Shown: piece by piece, positions 7,701 through 22,300 of the stretch | How the letters are laid out: every line of letters begins with the position of its first letter | How positions within the stretch are numbered: position 1 is the stretch's first letter | Source: Triglochin maritima | Lineage: Eukaryota > Streptophyta > Magnoliopsida > Alismatales > Juncaginaceae | Reading direction: 5' to 3' | Assembly (NCBI GenBank): GCA_963682175.1 | Contig: OY821793.1 | Span: forward strand, 27,177,493 to 27,241,492 | DNA length: 64,000 bases | Notes under the pieces: model-generated | Database searches by the model: none | Told to the model about the DNA's origin: nothing | Seen by the model: only the letters and a program-made list of their open reading frames with translations | Program-made: the position numbers and the translations under genes

Positions 7701-10700
7701 GCCAATTCATCCCTCTATCTGCCCCTAAAATTTCAGAGCAAACGCCCTAGTATTCGGGGTCGCGCCTCCTCCAAGAAGACGCAGCTCCCTACCAGCCACG
7801 CCCCCACATCATCAGCATTCTTCATCTCATCGCGCCTCGCCCTACATACATCTAAATCGGCCATTCTAAGAGGAGTTACCCATCCACTCCTCCTCACTAT
7901 GTGCTCGGGTGCCCAAATATAGACTAAGGCTCACCTAAGGTCCACTCAGGCCATTTGCTTGGGACAAACGATGCGGCAACTTCCACTTTGCCCGCGGGCA
8001 ACACCCATGGACTTCCAAACGCGTTTTGGAAGCGAATGGGGTAGGCAACAACCGTGGGAACCCAAGCATGGGCACGAGCAACGTTCCAAAGAACTTTCCC
8101 CACGAGAAACCCCCATTCCCTTCCGGACGCGTTGGGAAGTGCACTGGAAGGCAACAACCTTGGGCAACCGAGCACGTCGAAGAGCAACGTCCACAGGCAC
8201 CTTGGTCTTTGCCCACGAGCAACCCCCATTTGACCAACAAGTGGGCTTTCACTTCCAAACGTGTTTTGGAAGCGAATGCCGCAGGCCACTGCCGCGAGCA
8301 CACACTAGGCCCTAGCGCGGCGCTGACATGGCAACTATGACAACACTAGGCTAGTGTCCATCGCCCGACCGCCAAATCACTCTGAGATGGGTGCACCTCG
8401 TAGATAACGCGGATGGATATGTGGGGTCCTAAGTTCCATAAACCGTGGTTGGGCCGCCTAAAGACCACTTAGAAACTAGGTGTGGGGCTGGCCACATGCC
8501 ACGCGTGGAGCTGGCCAAAGGCCACTCCGTCGCCACCCTGCAGGCCAACACCAAATCGGCTGCGCCTCGAGCATCCGACCTCCAAATCGAGCGTTCTGAC
8601 ATGCATCACGTAGCCAATTCATCCCTCTATCTGCCCCTAAAATTTCAGAGCAAACGCCCTAGTATTCGGGGTCGCGCCTCCTCCAAGAAGACGCAGCTCC
8701 CTACCAGCCACGCCCCCACATCATCAGCATTCTTCATCTCATCGCTCCTCGCCCTACATACATCTAAATCGGCCATTCTAAGAGGAGTTACCCATCCACT
8801 CCTCCTCACTATGTGCTTGGGTGCCCAAATATAGACTAAGGCTCACCTAAGGTCCACTCAGGCCATTTGCTTGGGACAAACGATGCGGCAACTTCCACTT
8901 TGCCCGCGGGCAACACCCATGGACTTCCAAACGCGTTTTGGAAGCGAATGGGGTAGGCAACAACCGTGGGAACCCAAGCATGGGCACGAGCAACGTTCCA
9001 AAGAACTTTCCCCACGAGAAACCCCCATTCCCTTCCGGACGCGTTCGGAAGTGCACTGGAAGGCAACAACCTTGGGCAACCGAGCACGTCGAAGAGCAAC
9101 GTCCACAGGCACCTTGGTCTTTGCCCACGAGCAACCCCCATTTCACCTACAAGTGGGCTTTCACTTCCAAACGTGTTTTGGAAGCGAATGCCACAGGCCA
9201 CTGCCGTGAGCACACACTAGGCCCTAGCGTGGCGCTGACATGCCAACTACGACAACACTAGGCTAGTGTCCATCGCCCGACCGCCAAATCACTCCGACAT
9301 GGGTGCGCCTCGTAGATAACGCGGATGGATATGTGGGGTCCTAAGTTCCATAAACCGTGGTTGGGCCGCCTAAAGACCACTTAGAAACTAGGTGTGGGGC
9401 TGGCCACATGCCACGCGTGGAGCTGGCCAAAGGCCACTCCGTCGCCACCCTGCAGGCCAACACCAAATCGGCTGCGCCTCGAGCATCCGACCTCCAAATC
9501 GAGCGTTCTGACATGCATCACGTAGCCAATTCATCCCTCTATCTGCCCCTAAAATTTCAGAGCAAACGCCCTAGTATTCGGGGTCGCGCCTCCTCCAAGA
9601 AGACGCAGCTCCCTACCAGCCACGCCCCCACATCATCAGCATTCTTCATCTCATCGCGCCTCGCCCTACATACATCTAAATCGGCCATTCTAAGAGGAGT
9701 TACCCATCCACTCCTCCTCACTATGTGCTCGGGTGCCCAAATATAGACTAAGGCTCACCTAAGGTCCACTCAGGCCATTTGCTTGGGACAAACGATGCGG
9801 CAACTTCCACTTTGCCCGCGGGCAACACCCATGGACTTCCAAACGCGTTTTGGAAGCGAATGGGGTAGGCAACAACCGTGGGAACCCAAGCATGGGCACG
9901 AGCAACGTTCCAAAGAACTTTCCCCACGAGAAACCCCCATTCCCTTCCGGACGCGTTGGGAAGTGCACTGGAAGGCAACAACCTTGGGCAACCGAGCACG
10001 TCGAAGAGCAACGTCCACAGGCACCTTGGTCTTTGCCCACGAGCAACCCCCATTTGACCAACAAGTGGGCTTTCACTTCCAAACGTGTTTTGGAAGCGAA
10101 TGCCGCAGGCCACTGCCGCGAGCACACACTAGGCCCTAGCGCGGCGCTGACATGGCAACTATGACAACACTAGGCTAGTGTCCATCGCCCGACCGCCAAA
10201 TCACTCTGAGATGGGTGCACCTCGTAGATAACGCGGATGGATATGTGGGGTCCTAAGTTCCATAAACCGTGGTTGGGCCGCCTAAAGACCACTTAGAAAA
10301 TAGGTGTGGGGCTGGCCACATGCCACGCGTGGAGCTGGCCAAAGGCCACTCCGTCGCCACCCTGCAGGCCAACACCAAATCGGCTGCGCCTCGAGCATCC
10401 GACCTCCAAATCGAGCGTTCTGACATGCATCACGTAGCCAATTCATCCCTCTATCTGCCCCTAAAATTTCAGAGCAAACGCCCTAGTATTCGGGGTCGCG
10501 CCTCCTCCAAGAAGACGCAGCTCCCTACCAGCCACGCCCCCACATCATCAGCATTCTTCATCTCATCGCTCCTCGCCCTACATACATCTAAATCGGCCAT
10601 TCTAAGAGGAGTTACCCATCCACTCCTCCTCACTATGTGCTTGGGTGCCCAAATATAGACTAAGGCTCACCTAAGGTCCACTCAGGCCATTTGCTTGGGA

Positions 10701-12270
10701 CAAACGATGCGGCAACTTCCACTTTGCCCGCGGGCAACACCCATGGACTTCCAAACGCGTTTTGGAAGCGAATGGGGTAGGCAACAACCGTGGGAACCCA
10801 AGCATGGGCACGAGCAACGTTCCAAAGAACTTTCCCCACGAGAAACCCCCATTCCCTTCCGGACGCGTTCGGAAGTGCACTGGAAGGCAACAACCTTGGG
10901 CAACCGAGCACGTCGAAGAGCAACGTCCACAGGCACCTTGGTCTTTGCCCACGAGCAACCCCCATTTCACCTACAAGTGGGCTTTCACTTCCAAACGTGT
11001 TTTGGAAGCGAATGCCACAGGCCACTGCCGTGAGCACACACTAGGCCCTAGCGTGGCGCTGACATGCCAACTACGACAACACTAGGCTAGTGTCCATCGC
11101 CCGACCGCCAAATCACTCCGACATGGGTGCGCCTCGTAGATAACGCGGATGGATATGTGGGGTCCTAAGTTCCATAAACCGTGGTTGGGCCGCCTAAAGA
11201 CCACTTAGAAACTAGGTGTGGGGCTGGCCACATGCCACGCGTGGAGCTGGCCAAAGGCCACTCCGTCGCCACCCTGCAGGCCAACACCAAATCGGCTGCG
11301 CCTCGAGCATCCGACCTCCAAATCGAGCGTTCTGACATGCATCACGTAGCCAATTCATCCCTCTATCTGCCCCTAAAATTTCAGAGCAAACGCCCTAGTA
11401 TTCGGGGTCGCGCCTCCTCCAAGAAGACGCAGCTCCCTACCAGCCACGCCCCCACATCATCAGCATTCTTCATCTCATCGCGCCTCGCCCTACATACATC
11501 TAAATCGGCCATTCTAAGAGGAGTTACCCATCCACTCCTCCTCACTATGTGCTCGGGTGCCCAAATATAGACTAAGGCTCACCTAAGGTCCACTCAGGCC
11601 ATTTGCTTGGGACAAACGATGCGGCAACTTCCACTTTGCCCGCGGGCAACACCCATGGACTTCCAAACGCGTTTTGGAAGCGAATGGGGTAGGCAACAAC
11701 CGTGGGAACCCAAGCATGGGCACGAGCAACGTTCCAAAGAACTTTCCCCACGAGAAACCCCCATTCCCTTCCGGACGCGTTGGGAAGTGCACTGGAAGGC
11801 AACAACCTTGGGCAACCGAGCACGTCGAAGAGCAACGTCCACAGGCACCTTGGTCTTTGCCCACGAGCAACCCCCATTTGACCAACAAGTGGGCTTTCAC
11901 TTCCAAACGTGTTTTGGAAGCGAATGCCGCAGGCCACTGCCGCGAGCACACACTAGGCCCTAGCGCGGCGCTGACATGGCAACTATGACAACACTAGGCT
12001 AGTGTCCATCGCCCGACCGCCAAATCACTCTGAGATGGGTGCACCTCGTAGATAACGCGGATGGATATGTGGGGTCCTAAGTTCCATAAACCGTGGTTGG
12101 GCCGCCTAAAGACCACTTAGAAACTAGGTGTGGGGCTGGCCACATGCCACGCGTGGAGCTGGCCAAAGGCCACTCCGTCGCCACCCTGCAGGCCAACACC
12201 AAATCGGCTGCGCCTCGAGCATCCGACCTCCAAATCGAGCGTTCTGACATGCATCACGTAGCCAATTCAT
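7480..12270. repeat. Higher-order dimer, 1824-bp period, ~2.6 copies (family A)
   Basis: Two monomer types alternate. Type 1 (units 7924, 9748, 11572) has CCATTTGACC, CGTTGGGAAG, GGCGCTGACATGGCAAC and CACTCTGAGATGGGTGCACC. Type 2 (units 8836, 10660) has ATCGCTCCTCGCC and GTGCTTGGGTG just before it, then ATGCCACAGGCC, GCCGTGAGC and CCGACATGGG. Comparing 7533-9356 with 9357-11180, I found only one difference, A at 10300 against C at 8476. The third copy follows type 1 to about 12.27 kb and then departs (CTATCGGCCCC near 12280, CGCGCCTCGCC instead of CGCTCCTCGCC). This looks like a recent amplification. Confidence 0.85.
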
Positions 12271-15200
12271 CCCTCTATCGGCCCCTAAAATTTCAGAGCA
12301 AACGCCCTAGTATTCGGGGTCGCGCCTCCTCCAAGAAGACGCAGCTCCCTACCAGCCACGCCCCCACATCATCAGCATTCTTCATCTCATCGCGCCTCGC
12401 CCTACATACATCTAAATCGGCCATTCTAAGAGGAGTTACCCATCCACTCCTCCTCACTATGTGCTCGGGTGCCCAAATATAGACTAAGGCTCACCTAAGG
12501 TCCACTCAGGCCATTTGCTTGGGACAAACGATGCGGCAACTTCCAATTTGCCCGCGGGCAACACCCATGGACTTCCAAACGCCTTTTGGAAGCGAATGGG
12601 GTAGGCAACAACCGTGGGAACCCAAGCATGGGCACGAGCAACGTTCCAAAGAACTTTCCCCACGAGAAACCCCCATTCCCTTCCGGACGCGTTGGGAAGT
12701 GCACTGGAAGGCAACAACCTTGGGCAACCGAGCACGTCGAAGAGCAACGTCCACAGGCACCTTGGTCTTTGCCCACGAGCAACCCCCATTTCACCTACAA
12801 GTGGGCTTTCACTTCCAAACGTGTTTTGGAAGCGAATGCCACAGGCAACTGCCGCGAGCACACACTAGGCCCTAGCGTGGCGCTGACATGCCAACTACGA
12901 CAACACTAGGCTAGTGTCCATCGCCCGACCGCCAAATCACTCCGAGATGGGTGCGCCTCGTAGATAACGCGGATGGATATGTGGGGTCCTAAGTTCCATA
13001 AACACTGGTTGGGCCGCCTAAAGACCACTTAGAAACTAGGTGTGGGGCTGGCCACATGCCACGCGTGGAGCTGGCCAAAGGCCACTCCGTCGCCAACCTG
13101 CAGGCCAACACCAAATCGGCTGCGCCTCGAGCATCCAACCTCCAAACCGAGCGTTCTAACTTGCATTACGTAGACAATTCATCCCTCTATCTGTCCCTCA
13201 CATTTAAGAGCAAACTCCCAAGTATTCGGGGTCGCGCCTCCTCCAAGAAGACGTAGCTCCCTACCAGCCACGCCCCCACATCATCAACATTCTTCATCTC
13301 ATCGCGCCTCGCTCTACATACATCTAAATCGGGCATTCTAAGAGGAGTTACCCATCCACGCCTCCTCACTATGTGATCGGGTGCCCAAATATAGACTAAG
13401 GCTCACCTAAGGTCCACTCAGGCCATTGCTTGGGACAAACGATGCGGCAACTTCCAATTTGCCCGCGGGCAACACCCATGGACTTCCAAACGCGTTTTGG
13501 AAGCGAATGGCGTAGGCAACAACGGTGGGAACCCAAGCATGGGCACGAGCAACGTTCCAAAGAACTTTCCCCACGAGAAACCCCCATTCCCTTCCGGACG
13601 CGTTGGGAAGTGCACTGGAAGGCAACAACCTTGGGCAACCGAGCACGTCGAAGAGCAACGTCCACAGGCACCTTGGTCTTTGCCCACGAGCAACCTCCAT
13701 TTCACCTACAAGTGCGCTTTCACTGCCAAACGTGTTTTGGAAGCGAATGCCGCAGGCCACTGCCGCGAGCACACACTAGGCCCTAGCGTGGCGCTGACAT
13801 GCCAACTATGACAACACTAGGCTAGTGTCCATCGCCCGACCGCCAAATCACTCCGAGATGGCTGCACCTCGTAGATAACGCGGATGGATATGTGGGGTCC
13901 TAAGTTCCATAAACCGTGGTTGGGCCGCCTAAACACCACTTAGAAACTAGGTGTGGGGCTGGCCACATGCCACGCGTGGAGCTGGCCAAAGGCCACTCCG
14001 TCGCCAACCTGCAGGCCAACACCAAATCGGCTGCGCCTCGAGCATCCGACCTCCAAACCGAGCGTTCTAACTTGTATTACGTAGACAATTCATCCCTCTA
14101 TCTGCCCCTAAATTTTCAGAGCAAATGCCAAGTATTCGGGGTCGCGCCTCCTCCAAGAAGACGTAGCTCCCTACCAGTCACGCCCCCACATCATCAGCAT
14201 TCTTCATCTCATCGCGCCTCGCCATACATACATCTAAATCGGGCATTCTAAGAGGAGTTACCCATCCACTCCTCCTCACTATGTGATCGGGTGCCCAAAT
14301 ATAGACTAAGGCTCACCTAAGGTCCACTCAGGCCATTGCTTGGGACAAACGATGCGGCAGCTTCCACTTTGCCCGCGGGCAACACCCATGGACTTCCAAA
14401 CGCGTTTTGGAAGCGAATGGGGTAGGCAACAACCGTGGGAACCCAAGCATGGGCACGAGCAACGTCCCAAAGAACTTTCCCCACGAGAAACCCCCATTCC
14501 CTTCCGGACGCGTTCGGAAGTGCACGGGAAGGCAACAACCTTGGGCAACCGAGCACGTCGAAGAGCAACGTCCACAGGCACCTTGGTCTTTGCCCACGAG
14601 CAACCTCCATTTCACCTACAAGTGCGCTTTCACTGCCAAACGTGTTTTGGAAGCGAATGCCGCAGGCCACTGCCGCGAGCACACACTAGGCCCTAGCGTG
14701 GCGCTGACATGCCAACTATGACAACACTAGGCTAGTGTCCATCGCCCGACCGCCAAATCACTCCGAGATGGCTGCACCTCGTAGATAACGCGGATGGATA
14801 TGTGGGGTCCTAAGTTCCATAAACCGTGGTTGGGCCGCCTAAAGACCACTTAGAAACTAGGTGTGGGGCTGGCCACATGCCACGCGTGGAGCTGGCCAAA
14901 GGCCACTCCGTCGCCACCCTGCAGGCCAACACCAAATTGGCTGCGCCTCGAGCATCCGACCTCCAAACCAAGGGTTCTAACTTGCATTACGTAGACAATT
15001 CATCCCTCTATCTGCCCCTAAATTTTCAGAGCAAACGCCCAAGTATTCGGGGTCGCGCCTCCTCCAAGAAGACGTAGCTCCCTACCAGTCACGCCCCCAC
15101 ATCATCAGCATTCTTCATCTCATCGCGCCTCGCCATACATACATCTAAATCGGGCATTCTAAGAGGAGTTACCCATCCACTCCTCCTCACTATGTGATCG

Positions 15201-17557
15201 GGTGCCCAAATATAGACTAAGGCTCACCTAAGGTCCACTCAGGCCATTGCTTGGGACAAACGATGCGGCAGCTTCCACTTTGCCCGCGGGCAACACCCAT
15301 GGACTTCCAAACGCGTTTTGGAAGCGAATGGGGTAGGCAACAACCGTGGGAACCCAAGCATGGGCACGAGCAACGTCCCAAAGAACTTTCCCCACGAGAA
15401 ACCCCCATTCCCTGCCGGACGCGTTCGGAAGTGCACGGGAAGGCAACAACCTTGGGCAACCGAGCACGTCGAAGAGCAACGTCCACAGGCACCTTGGTCT
15501 TTGCCCACGAGCAACCTCCATTTCACCTACAAGTGCGCTTTCACTGCCAAACGTGTTTTGGAAGCGAATGCCGCAGGACACTGCCGCGAGCACACACTAG
15601 GCCCTAGCGTGGCGCTGACATGCCAACTATGACAACACTAGGCTAGTGTCCATCGCCCGACCGCCAAATCACTCCGAGATGGCTGCACCTCGTAGATAAC
15701 GCGGATGGATATGTGGGGTCCTAAGTTCCATAAACCGTGGTTGGGCCTCCTAAAGACCACTTAGAAACTAGGTGTGGGGCTGGCCACATGCCACGCGTGG
15801 AGCTGGCCAAAGGCCACTCCGTCGCCAACCTGCAGGCCAACACCAAATCGGCTGCGTCTCGAGCATCCGACCTCCAAACCGAGCATTCTAACTTGCATTA
15901 CGTAGACAATTCATCCCTCTATCTGCCCCTAAATTTTCAGAGCAAATGCCAAGTATTCGGGGTCGCGCCTCCTCCAAGAAGACGTAGCTCCCTACCAGTC
16001 ACGCCCCCACATCATCAGCATTCTTCATCTCATCGCGCCTCGCCATACATACATCTAAATCGGGCATTCTAAGAGGAGTTACCCATCCACTCCTCCTCAC
16101 TATGTGATCGGGTGCCCAAATATAGACTAAGGCTCACCTAAGGTCCACTCAGGCCATTGCTTGGGACAAACGATGCGGCAGCTTCCACTTTGCCCGCGGG
16201 CAACACCCATGGACTTCCAAACGCGTTTTGGAAGCGAATGGGGTAGGCAACAACCGTGGGAACCCAAGCATGGGCACGAGCAACGTCCCAAAGAACTTTC
16301 CCCACGAGAAACCCCCATTCCCTTCCGGACGCGTTCGGAAGTGCACGGGAAGGCAACAACCTTGTGCAACCGAGCACGTCCAAGAGCAACGTCCACAGGC
16401 ACCTTGGTCTTTGCCCACGAGCAACCTCCATTTCACCTACAAGTGCGCTTTCACTGCCAAACGTGTTTTGGAAGCGAATGCCGCAGGACACTGCCGCGAG
16501 CACACACTAGGCCCTAGCGCGGCGCTGACATGCCAACTATGACAACACTAGGCTAGTGTCCATCGCCCGACCGCCAAATCACTCCGAGATGGCTGCACCT
16601 CGTAGATAACGCGGATGGATATGTGGGGTCCTAAGTTCCATAAACCGTGGTTGGGCCGCCTAAAGACCACTTAGAAACTAGGTGTGGGGCTGGCCACATG
16701 CCACGCGTGGAGCTGGCCAAAGGCCACTCCGTCGCCAACCTGCAGGCCAACACCAAATCGGCTGCGGCTCGAGCATCCGACCTCCAAACCGACCGTTCTA
16801 ACTTGCATTCCGTAGACAATTCATCCCTCTATCTGCCCCTAACATTTCAGAGCAAACTCCCAAGTATTCGGGGTCGCGCGTCCTCCAAGAAGACGTAGCT
16901 CCCTACCAGCCACGCCCCCACATCATCAACATTCTTCATCTCATCGCGCCTCGCTCTACATACATCTAAATCGGGCATTCTAAGAGGAGTTACCCATCCA
17001 CGCCTCCTCACTATGTGATCGGGAGCCCAAATATAGACTAAGGCTCACCTAAGGTCCACTCAGGCCATTGCTTGGGACAAACGATGCGGCAGCTTCCACT
17101 TTGCCCGCGGGCAACACCGATGGACTTCCAAACGCGTTTTGGAAGCGAATGGGGTAGGCAACAACCGTCGGAACCCAAGCATGGGCACAAGCAACGTCCC
17201 AAAGAACTTTCCCCACGAGAAACCCCCATTCCCTTCCGGACGCGTTCGGAAGTGCACGGGAAGGCAACAACCTTGGGCAACCGAGCACGTCGAAGAGCAA
17301 CGTCCACAGGCACCTTGGTCTTTGCCCACGAGCAACCTCCATTTCACCTACAAGTGCGCTTTCACTGCCAAACGTGTTTTGGAAGCGAATGCCGCAGGCC
17401 ACTGCCGCAAGCACACACTAGGCCCTAGCGTGGCGCTGACATGCCAACTATGACAACACTAGGCTAGTGTCCATCGCCCGACCGCCAAATCACTCCGAGA
17501 TGGCTGCACCTCGTAGATAACGCGGATGGATATGTGGGGTCCTAAGTTCCATAAACC

Positions 17558-19379
17558 GTGGTTGGGCCGCCTAAAGACCACTTAGAAACTAGGTGTGGGG
17601 CTGGCCACATGCCACGCGTGGAGCTGGCCAAAGGCCACTCCGTCGCCAACCTGCAGGCCAACACCAAATCGGCTGCGCCTCGAGCATCCGACCTCCAAAC
17701 CGACCGTTCTAACTTGCATTACGTAGAAAATTCATCCCTCTATCTGCCCCTAACATTTCAGAGCAAACTCCCAAGTATTCGGGGTCGCGCCTCCTCCAAG
17801 AAGACGTAGCTCCCTACCAGCCACGCCCCCACATCATCAACATTCTTCATCTCATCGCGCCTCGCTCTACATACATCTAAATCGGGCATTCTAAGAGGAG
17901 TTACCCATCCACGCCTCCTCACTATGTGATCGGGTGCCCAAATATAGACTAAGGCTCACCTAAGGTCCACTCAGGCCATTGCTTGGGACAAACGATGCGG
18001 CAGCTTCCACTTTGCCCGCGGGCAACACCGATGGACTTCCAAACGCGTTTTGGAAGCGAATGGGGTAGGCAACAACCGTCGGAACCCAAGCATGGGAACA
18101 AGCAACGTCCCAAAGAACTTTCCCCACGAGAAACCCCCATTCCCTTCCGGACGCGTTGGGACGTGCACGGGAAGGCAACAACCTTGGGCAACCGAGCACG
18201 TCGAAGAGCAACGTCCACAGGCACCTTGGTCTTTGCCCACGAGCAACCTCCATTTCACCTACAAGTGCGCTTTCACTGCCAAACGTGTTTTGGAAGCGAA
18301 TGCCGCAGGCCACTGCCGCGAGCACACACTAGGCCCTAGCGTGGCGCTGACATGCCAACTATGACAACACTAGGCTAGTGTCCATCGCCCGACCGCCAAA
18401 TCACTCCGAGATGGCTGCACCTCGTAGATAACGCGGATGGATATGTGGGGTCCTAAGTTCCATAAACCGTGGTTGGCCCGCCTAAAGACCACTTAGAAAC
18501 TAGGTGTGGGGCTGGCCACATGCCACGCGTGGAGCTGGCCAAAGGCCACTCCGTCGCCAACCTGCAGGCCAACACCAAATCGGCTGCGCCTCGAGCATCC
18601 GACCTCCAAACCGACCGTTCTAACTTGCATTACGTAGAAAATTCATCCCTCTATCTGCCCCTAACATTTCAGAGCAAACTCCCAAGTATTCGGGGTCGCG
18701 CCTCCTCCAAGAAGACGTAGCTCCCTACCAGCCACGCCCCCACATCATCAACATTCTTCATCTCATCGCGCCTCGCTCTACATACATCTAAATCGGGCAT
18801 TCTAAGAGGAGTTACCCATCCACGCCTCCTCACTATGTGATCGGGTGCCCAAATATAGACTAAGGCTCACCTAAGGTCCACTCAGGCCATTGCTTGGGAC
18901 AAACGATGCGGCAGCTTCCACTTTGCCCGCGGGCAACACCGATGGACTTCCAAACGCGTTTTGGAAGCGAATGGGGTAGGCAACAACCGTCGGAACCCAA
19001 GCATGGGAACAAGCAACGTCCCAAAGAACTTTCCCCACGAGAAACCCCCATTCCCTTCCGGACGCGTTGGGACGTGCACGGGAAGGCAACAACCTTGGGC
19101 AACCGAGCACGTCGAAGAGCAACGTCCACAGGCACCTTGGTCTTTGCCCACGAGCAACCTCCATTTCACCTACAAGTGCGCTTTCACTGCCAAACGTGTT
19201 TTGGAAGCGAATGCCGCAGGCCACTGCCGCGAGCACACACTAGGCCCTAGCGTGGCGCTGACATGCCAACTATGACAACACTAGGCTAGTGTCCATCGCC
19301 CGACCGCCAAATCACTCCGAGATGGCTGCACCTCGTAGATAACGCGGATGGATATGTGGGGTCCTAAGTTCCATAAACC
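17558..19379. repeat. Tandem pair of near-identical 911-bp monomers (family B)
   Basis: Segments 17558-18468 and 18469-19379 share CCGACCGTTC, TACGTAGAAAATTC, CATGGGAACAAGC and CGTTGGGACGTGC. A visible difference is GGTTGGGCCGCC against GGTTGGCCCGCC near 18476. This pair is present in the first B register (15.7-22.1 kb) but absent from the second (22.1-26.7 kb), so the two registers differ by two monomers. Confidence 0.8.
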
Positions 19380-22300
19380 GTGGTTGGCCCGCCTAAAGAC
19401 CACTTAGAAACTAGGTGTGGGGCTGGCCACATGCCACGCGTGGAGCTGGCCAAAGGCCACTCCGTCGCCAACCTGCAGGCCAACACCAAATCGGCTGCGC
19501 CTCGAGCATCCGACCTCCAAACCGAGCGTTCTAACTTGCATTACGTAGACAATTCATCCCTCTATCTGCCCCTAACATTTCAGAGCAAACTCCCAAGTAT
19601 TCGGGGTCGCGCCTCCTCCAAGAAGACGTAGCTCCCTACCAGCCACGCCCCCACATCATCAACATTCTTCATCTCATCGCGCCTCGCTCTACATACATCT
19701 AAATCGGGCATTCTAAGAGGAGTTACCCATCCACGCCTCCTCACTATGTGATCGGGTGCCCAAATATAGACTAAGGCTCACCTAAGGTCCACTCAGGCCA
19801 TTGCTTGGGACAAACGATGCGGCAGCTTCCACTTTGCCCGCGGGCAACACCCATGGACTTCCAAACGCGTTTTGGAAGCGAATGGGGTAGGCAACAACCG
19901 TGGGAACCCAAGCATGGGCACGAGCAACGTTCCAAAGAACTTTCCCCACGAGAAACCCCCATTCCCTTGCGGACGCGTTGGGAAGTGCACGGGAAGGCAA
20001 CAACCTTGGGCAACCGAGCACGTCGAAGAGCAACGTCCACAGGCACCTTGGTCTTTGCCCACGAGCAACCTCCATTTCACCTACAAGTGCGCTTTCACTG
20101 CCAAACGTGTTTTGGAAGCGAATGCCACAAGCCACTGCCGCGAGCACACACTAGGCCCTAGCGTGGCGCTGACATGCCAACTATGACAACACTAGGCTAG
20201 TGTCCATCGCCCGACCGCCAAATCACTCCGAGATGGGTGCACGTCGTAGATAACGCGGATGGATATGTGGGGTCCTAAATTCTATAAACCGTGGTTGGGC
20301 CGCGTAAAGACCACTTAGAAACTAGGTGTGGGGCTGGCCACATGCCACGCGTGGAGCTGGCCAAAGGCCACTCCGTCGCCAACCTGCAGGCCAACACCAA
20401 ATCGGCTGCGCCTCGAGCATCCGACCTCCAAACCGAGCGTTCTAACTTGCATTACGTAGACAATTCATCCCTCTATCTGCCCCTAAAATTTCAGAGCAAA
20501 CGCCCAAGTATTCGGGGTCGCGCCTCCTCCAAGAAGACGTAGCTCCCTACCAGCCACGCCCCCACATCATCAGCATTCTTCATCTCATCGCGCCTCGCCC
20601 TACATACATCTAAATCGAGCATTCTAAGAGGAGTTACCCATCCACTCCTCCTCACTATGTGCTCGGGTGCCCAAATATAGACTAAGGCTCACCTAAGGTC
20701 CACTCAGGCCATTGCTTGGGACAAACGATGCGGCAGCTTCCACTTGGCCCGCGGGCAACACCCATGGACTTCCAAACGCGTTTTGGAAGCGAATGGGGTA
20801 GGCAACAACCGTGGGAACCCAAGCATGGGCACAAGCAACGTCCCAAAGAATTTTCCCCACGAGAAACCCCCATTCCCTTCCGGACACGTTCGGAAGTGCA
20901 CGGGAAGGCAACAACCTTGGGCAACCGAGCACGTCGAAGAGCAACTTCCACAGGCACATTGGTCTTTGCCCACGAGGAACCTCCATTTCACCTACAAGTG
21001 CGCTTTCACTGCCAAACGTGTTTTGGAAGCGAATGCCACAGGCCACTGCCGCGAGCACACACTAGGCCCTAGCGTGGCGCTGACATGCCATCTATGACAA
21101 CACTAGGCTAGTGTCCATCGCCCGACCGCCAAATCACTCCGAGATGGGGGCACCTCGTAGATAACGCGGATGGATATGTGGGGTCCTAAGTTCCATAAAC
21201 CGTGGTTGCACCGCCTAAAGACCACTTAGAAACTAGGTGTGGGGCTGGCCACATGCCACGCGTGGAGCTGGCCAAGGGCCACTCCGTCGCCACCCTGCAG
21301 GCCAACACCAAATCGGCTGCTCCTCGAGCATCCGACATCCAAACCGAGCGTTCTAACTTGCATTACGTAGACAATTCATCCCTCTATCTGCCCCTAAAAT
21401 TTCAGAGTAAACGCCCAAGTATTCTGGGTCGCGCGTCCTCCAAGAAGACGTAGCTCCCTACCAGCCACGCCCCCACATCATCAGCATTCTTCATCTCATC
21501 GCGCCTCGCCCTACATACATCTAAATCGAGCATTCTAAGAGGAGTTACCCATCCACTCCTCCTCACTATGTGCTCGGGTGCCCAAATATAGACTAAGGCT
21601 CACCTAAGGTCCACTCAGGCCATTGCTTGGGACAAACGATGCGGCAGCTTCCACTTGGCCCGCGGGCAACACCCATGGACTTCCAAACGCGTTTTGGAAG
21701 CGAATGGGGTAGGCAACAACCGTGGGAACCCAAGCATGGGCACAAGCAACGTCCCAAAGAATTTTCCCCACGAGAAACCCCCATTCCCTTCCGGACACGT
21801 TCGGAAGTGCACGGGAAGGCAACAACCTTGGGCAACCGAGCACGTCGAAGAGCAACTTCCACAGGCACATTGGTCTTTGCCCACGAGCAACCTCCATTTC
21901 ACCTACAAGTGCGCTTTCACTGCCAAACGTGTTTTGGAAGCGAATGCCGCAGGACACTGCCGCGAGCACACACTAGGCCCTAGCGTGGCGCTGACATGCC
22001 ATCTATGACAACACTAGGCTAGTGTCCATCGCCCGACCGCCAAATCACTCCGAGATGGGTGCACCTCGTAGATAACGCGGATGGATATGTGGGGTCCTAA
22101 GTTCCATAAACCGTGGTTGGGCCGCCTAAAGACCACTTAGAAACTAGGTGTGGGGCTGGCCACATGCCACGCGTGGAGCTGGCCAAAGGCCACTCCGTCG
22201 CCAACCTGCAGGCCAACACCAAATCGGCTGCGCCTCGAGCATCCGACCTCCAAACCGAGCGTTCTAACTTGCATTACGTAGACAATTCATCCCTCTATCT

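Larger units (their letters stand above)
1..13050. repeat. Monomer family A (912-bp type)
   Basis: Complete units start at 629, 1541, 2453, 3365, 4276, 5188, 6100, 7012, 7924, 8836, 9748, 10660, 11572 and 12484. All are 912 bp except the one starting at 3365 (911). Family markers are GGCCATTTGCTTGGGAC (one T more than in most other families), GCAACCCCCATTT or -ATCT before the third dyad, GTGGGCTTTC, GACGCAGCTCC and ATCGGCCATTC. The units at 3365 and 4276 form a pair sharing AAGCATGAGCACGAGG and CCATGAG. Units at 6100 and 7012 are near-identical neighbours sharing GACTAAGTCTCACC and CCACACGCACC. The right boundary lies between about 12960 and 13093, where AACCTGCAGG, CCAAACCGAG and GACGTAGC of family B appear. 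Confidence 0.85.

Noticed and set aside
14513..14528. CENP-B-box-like TTCG...CGGG motif in GTTCGGAAGTGCACGGG (families B, C, D and parts of F)
   Set aside because: The CENP-B box needs 7 bases between TTCG and CGGG and an A inside; here there are 8 bases. Families A and E have ACTGG instead of ACGGG. The spacing is wrong, so it is not called.
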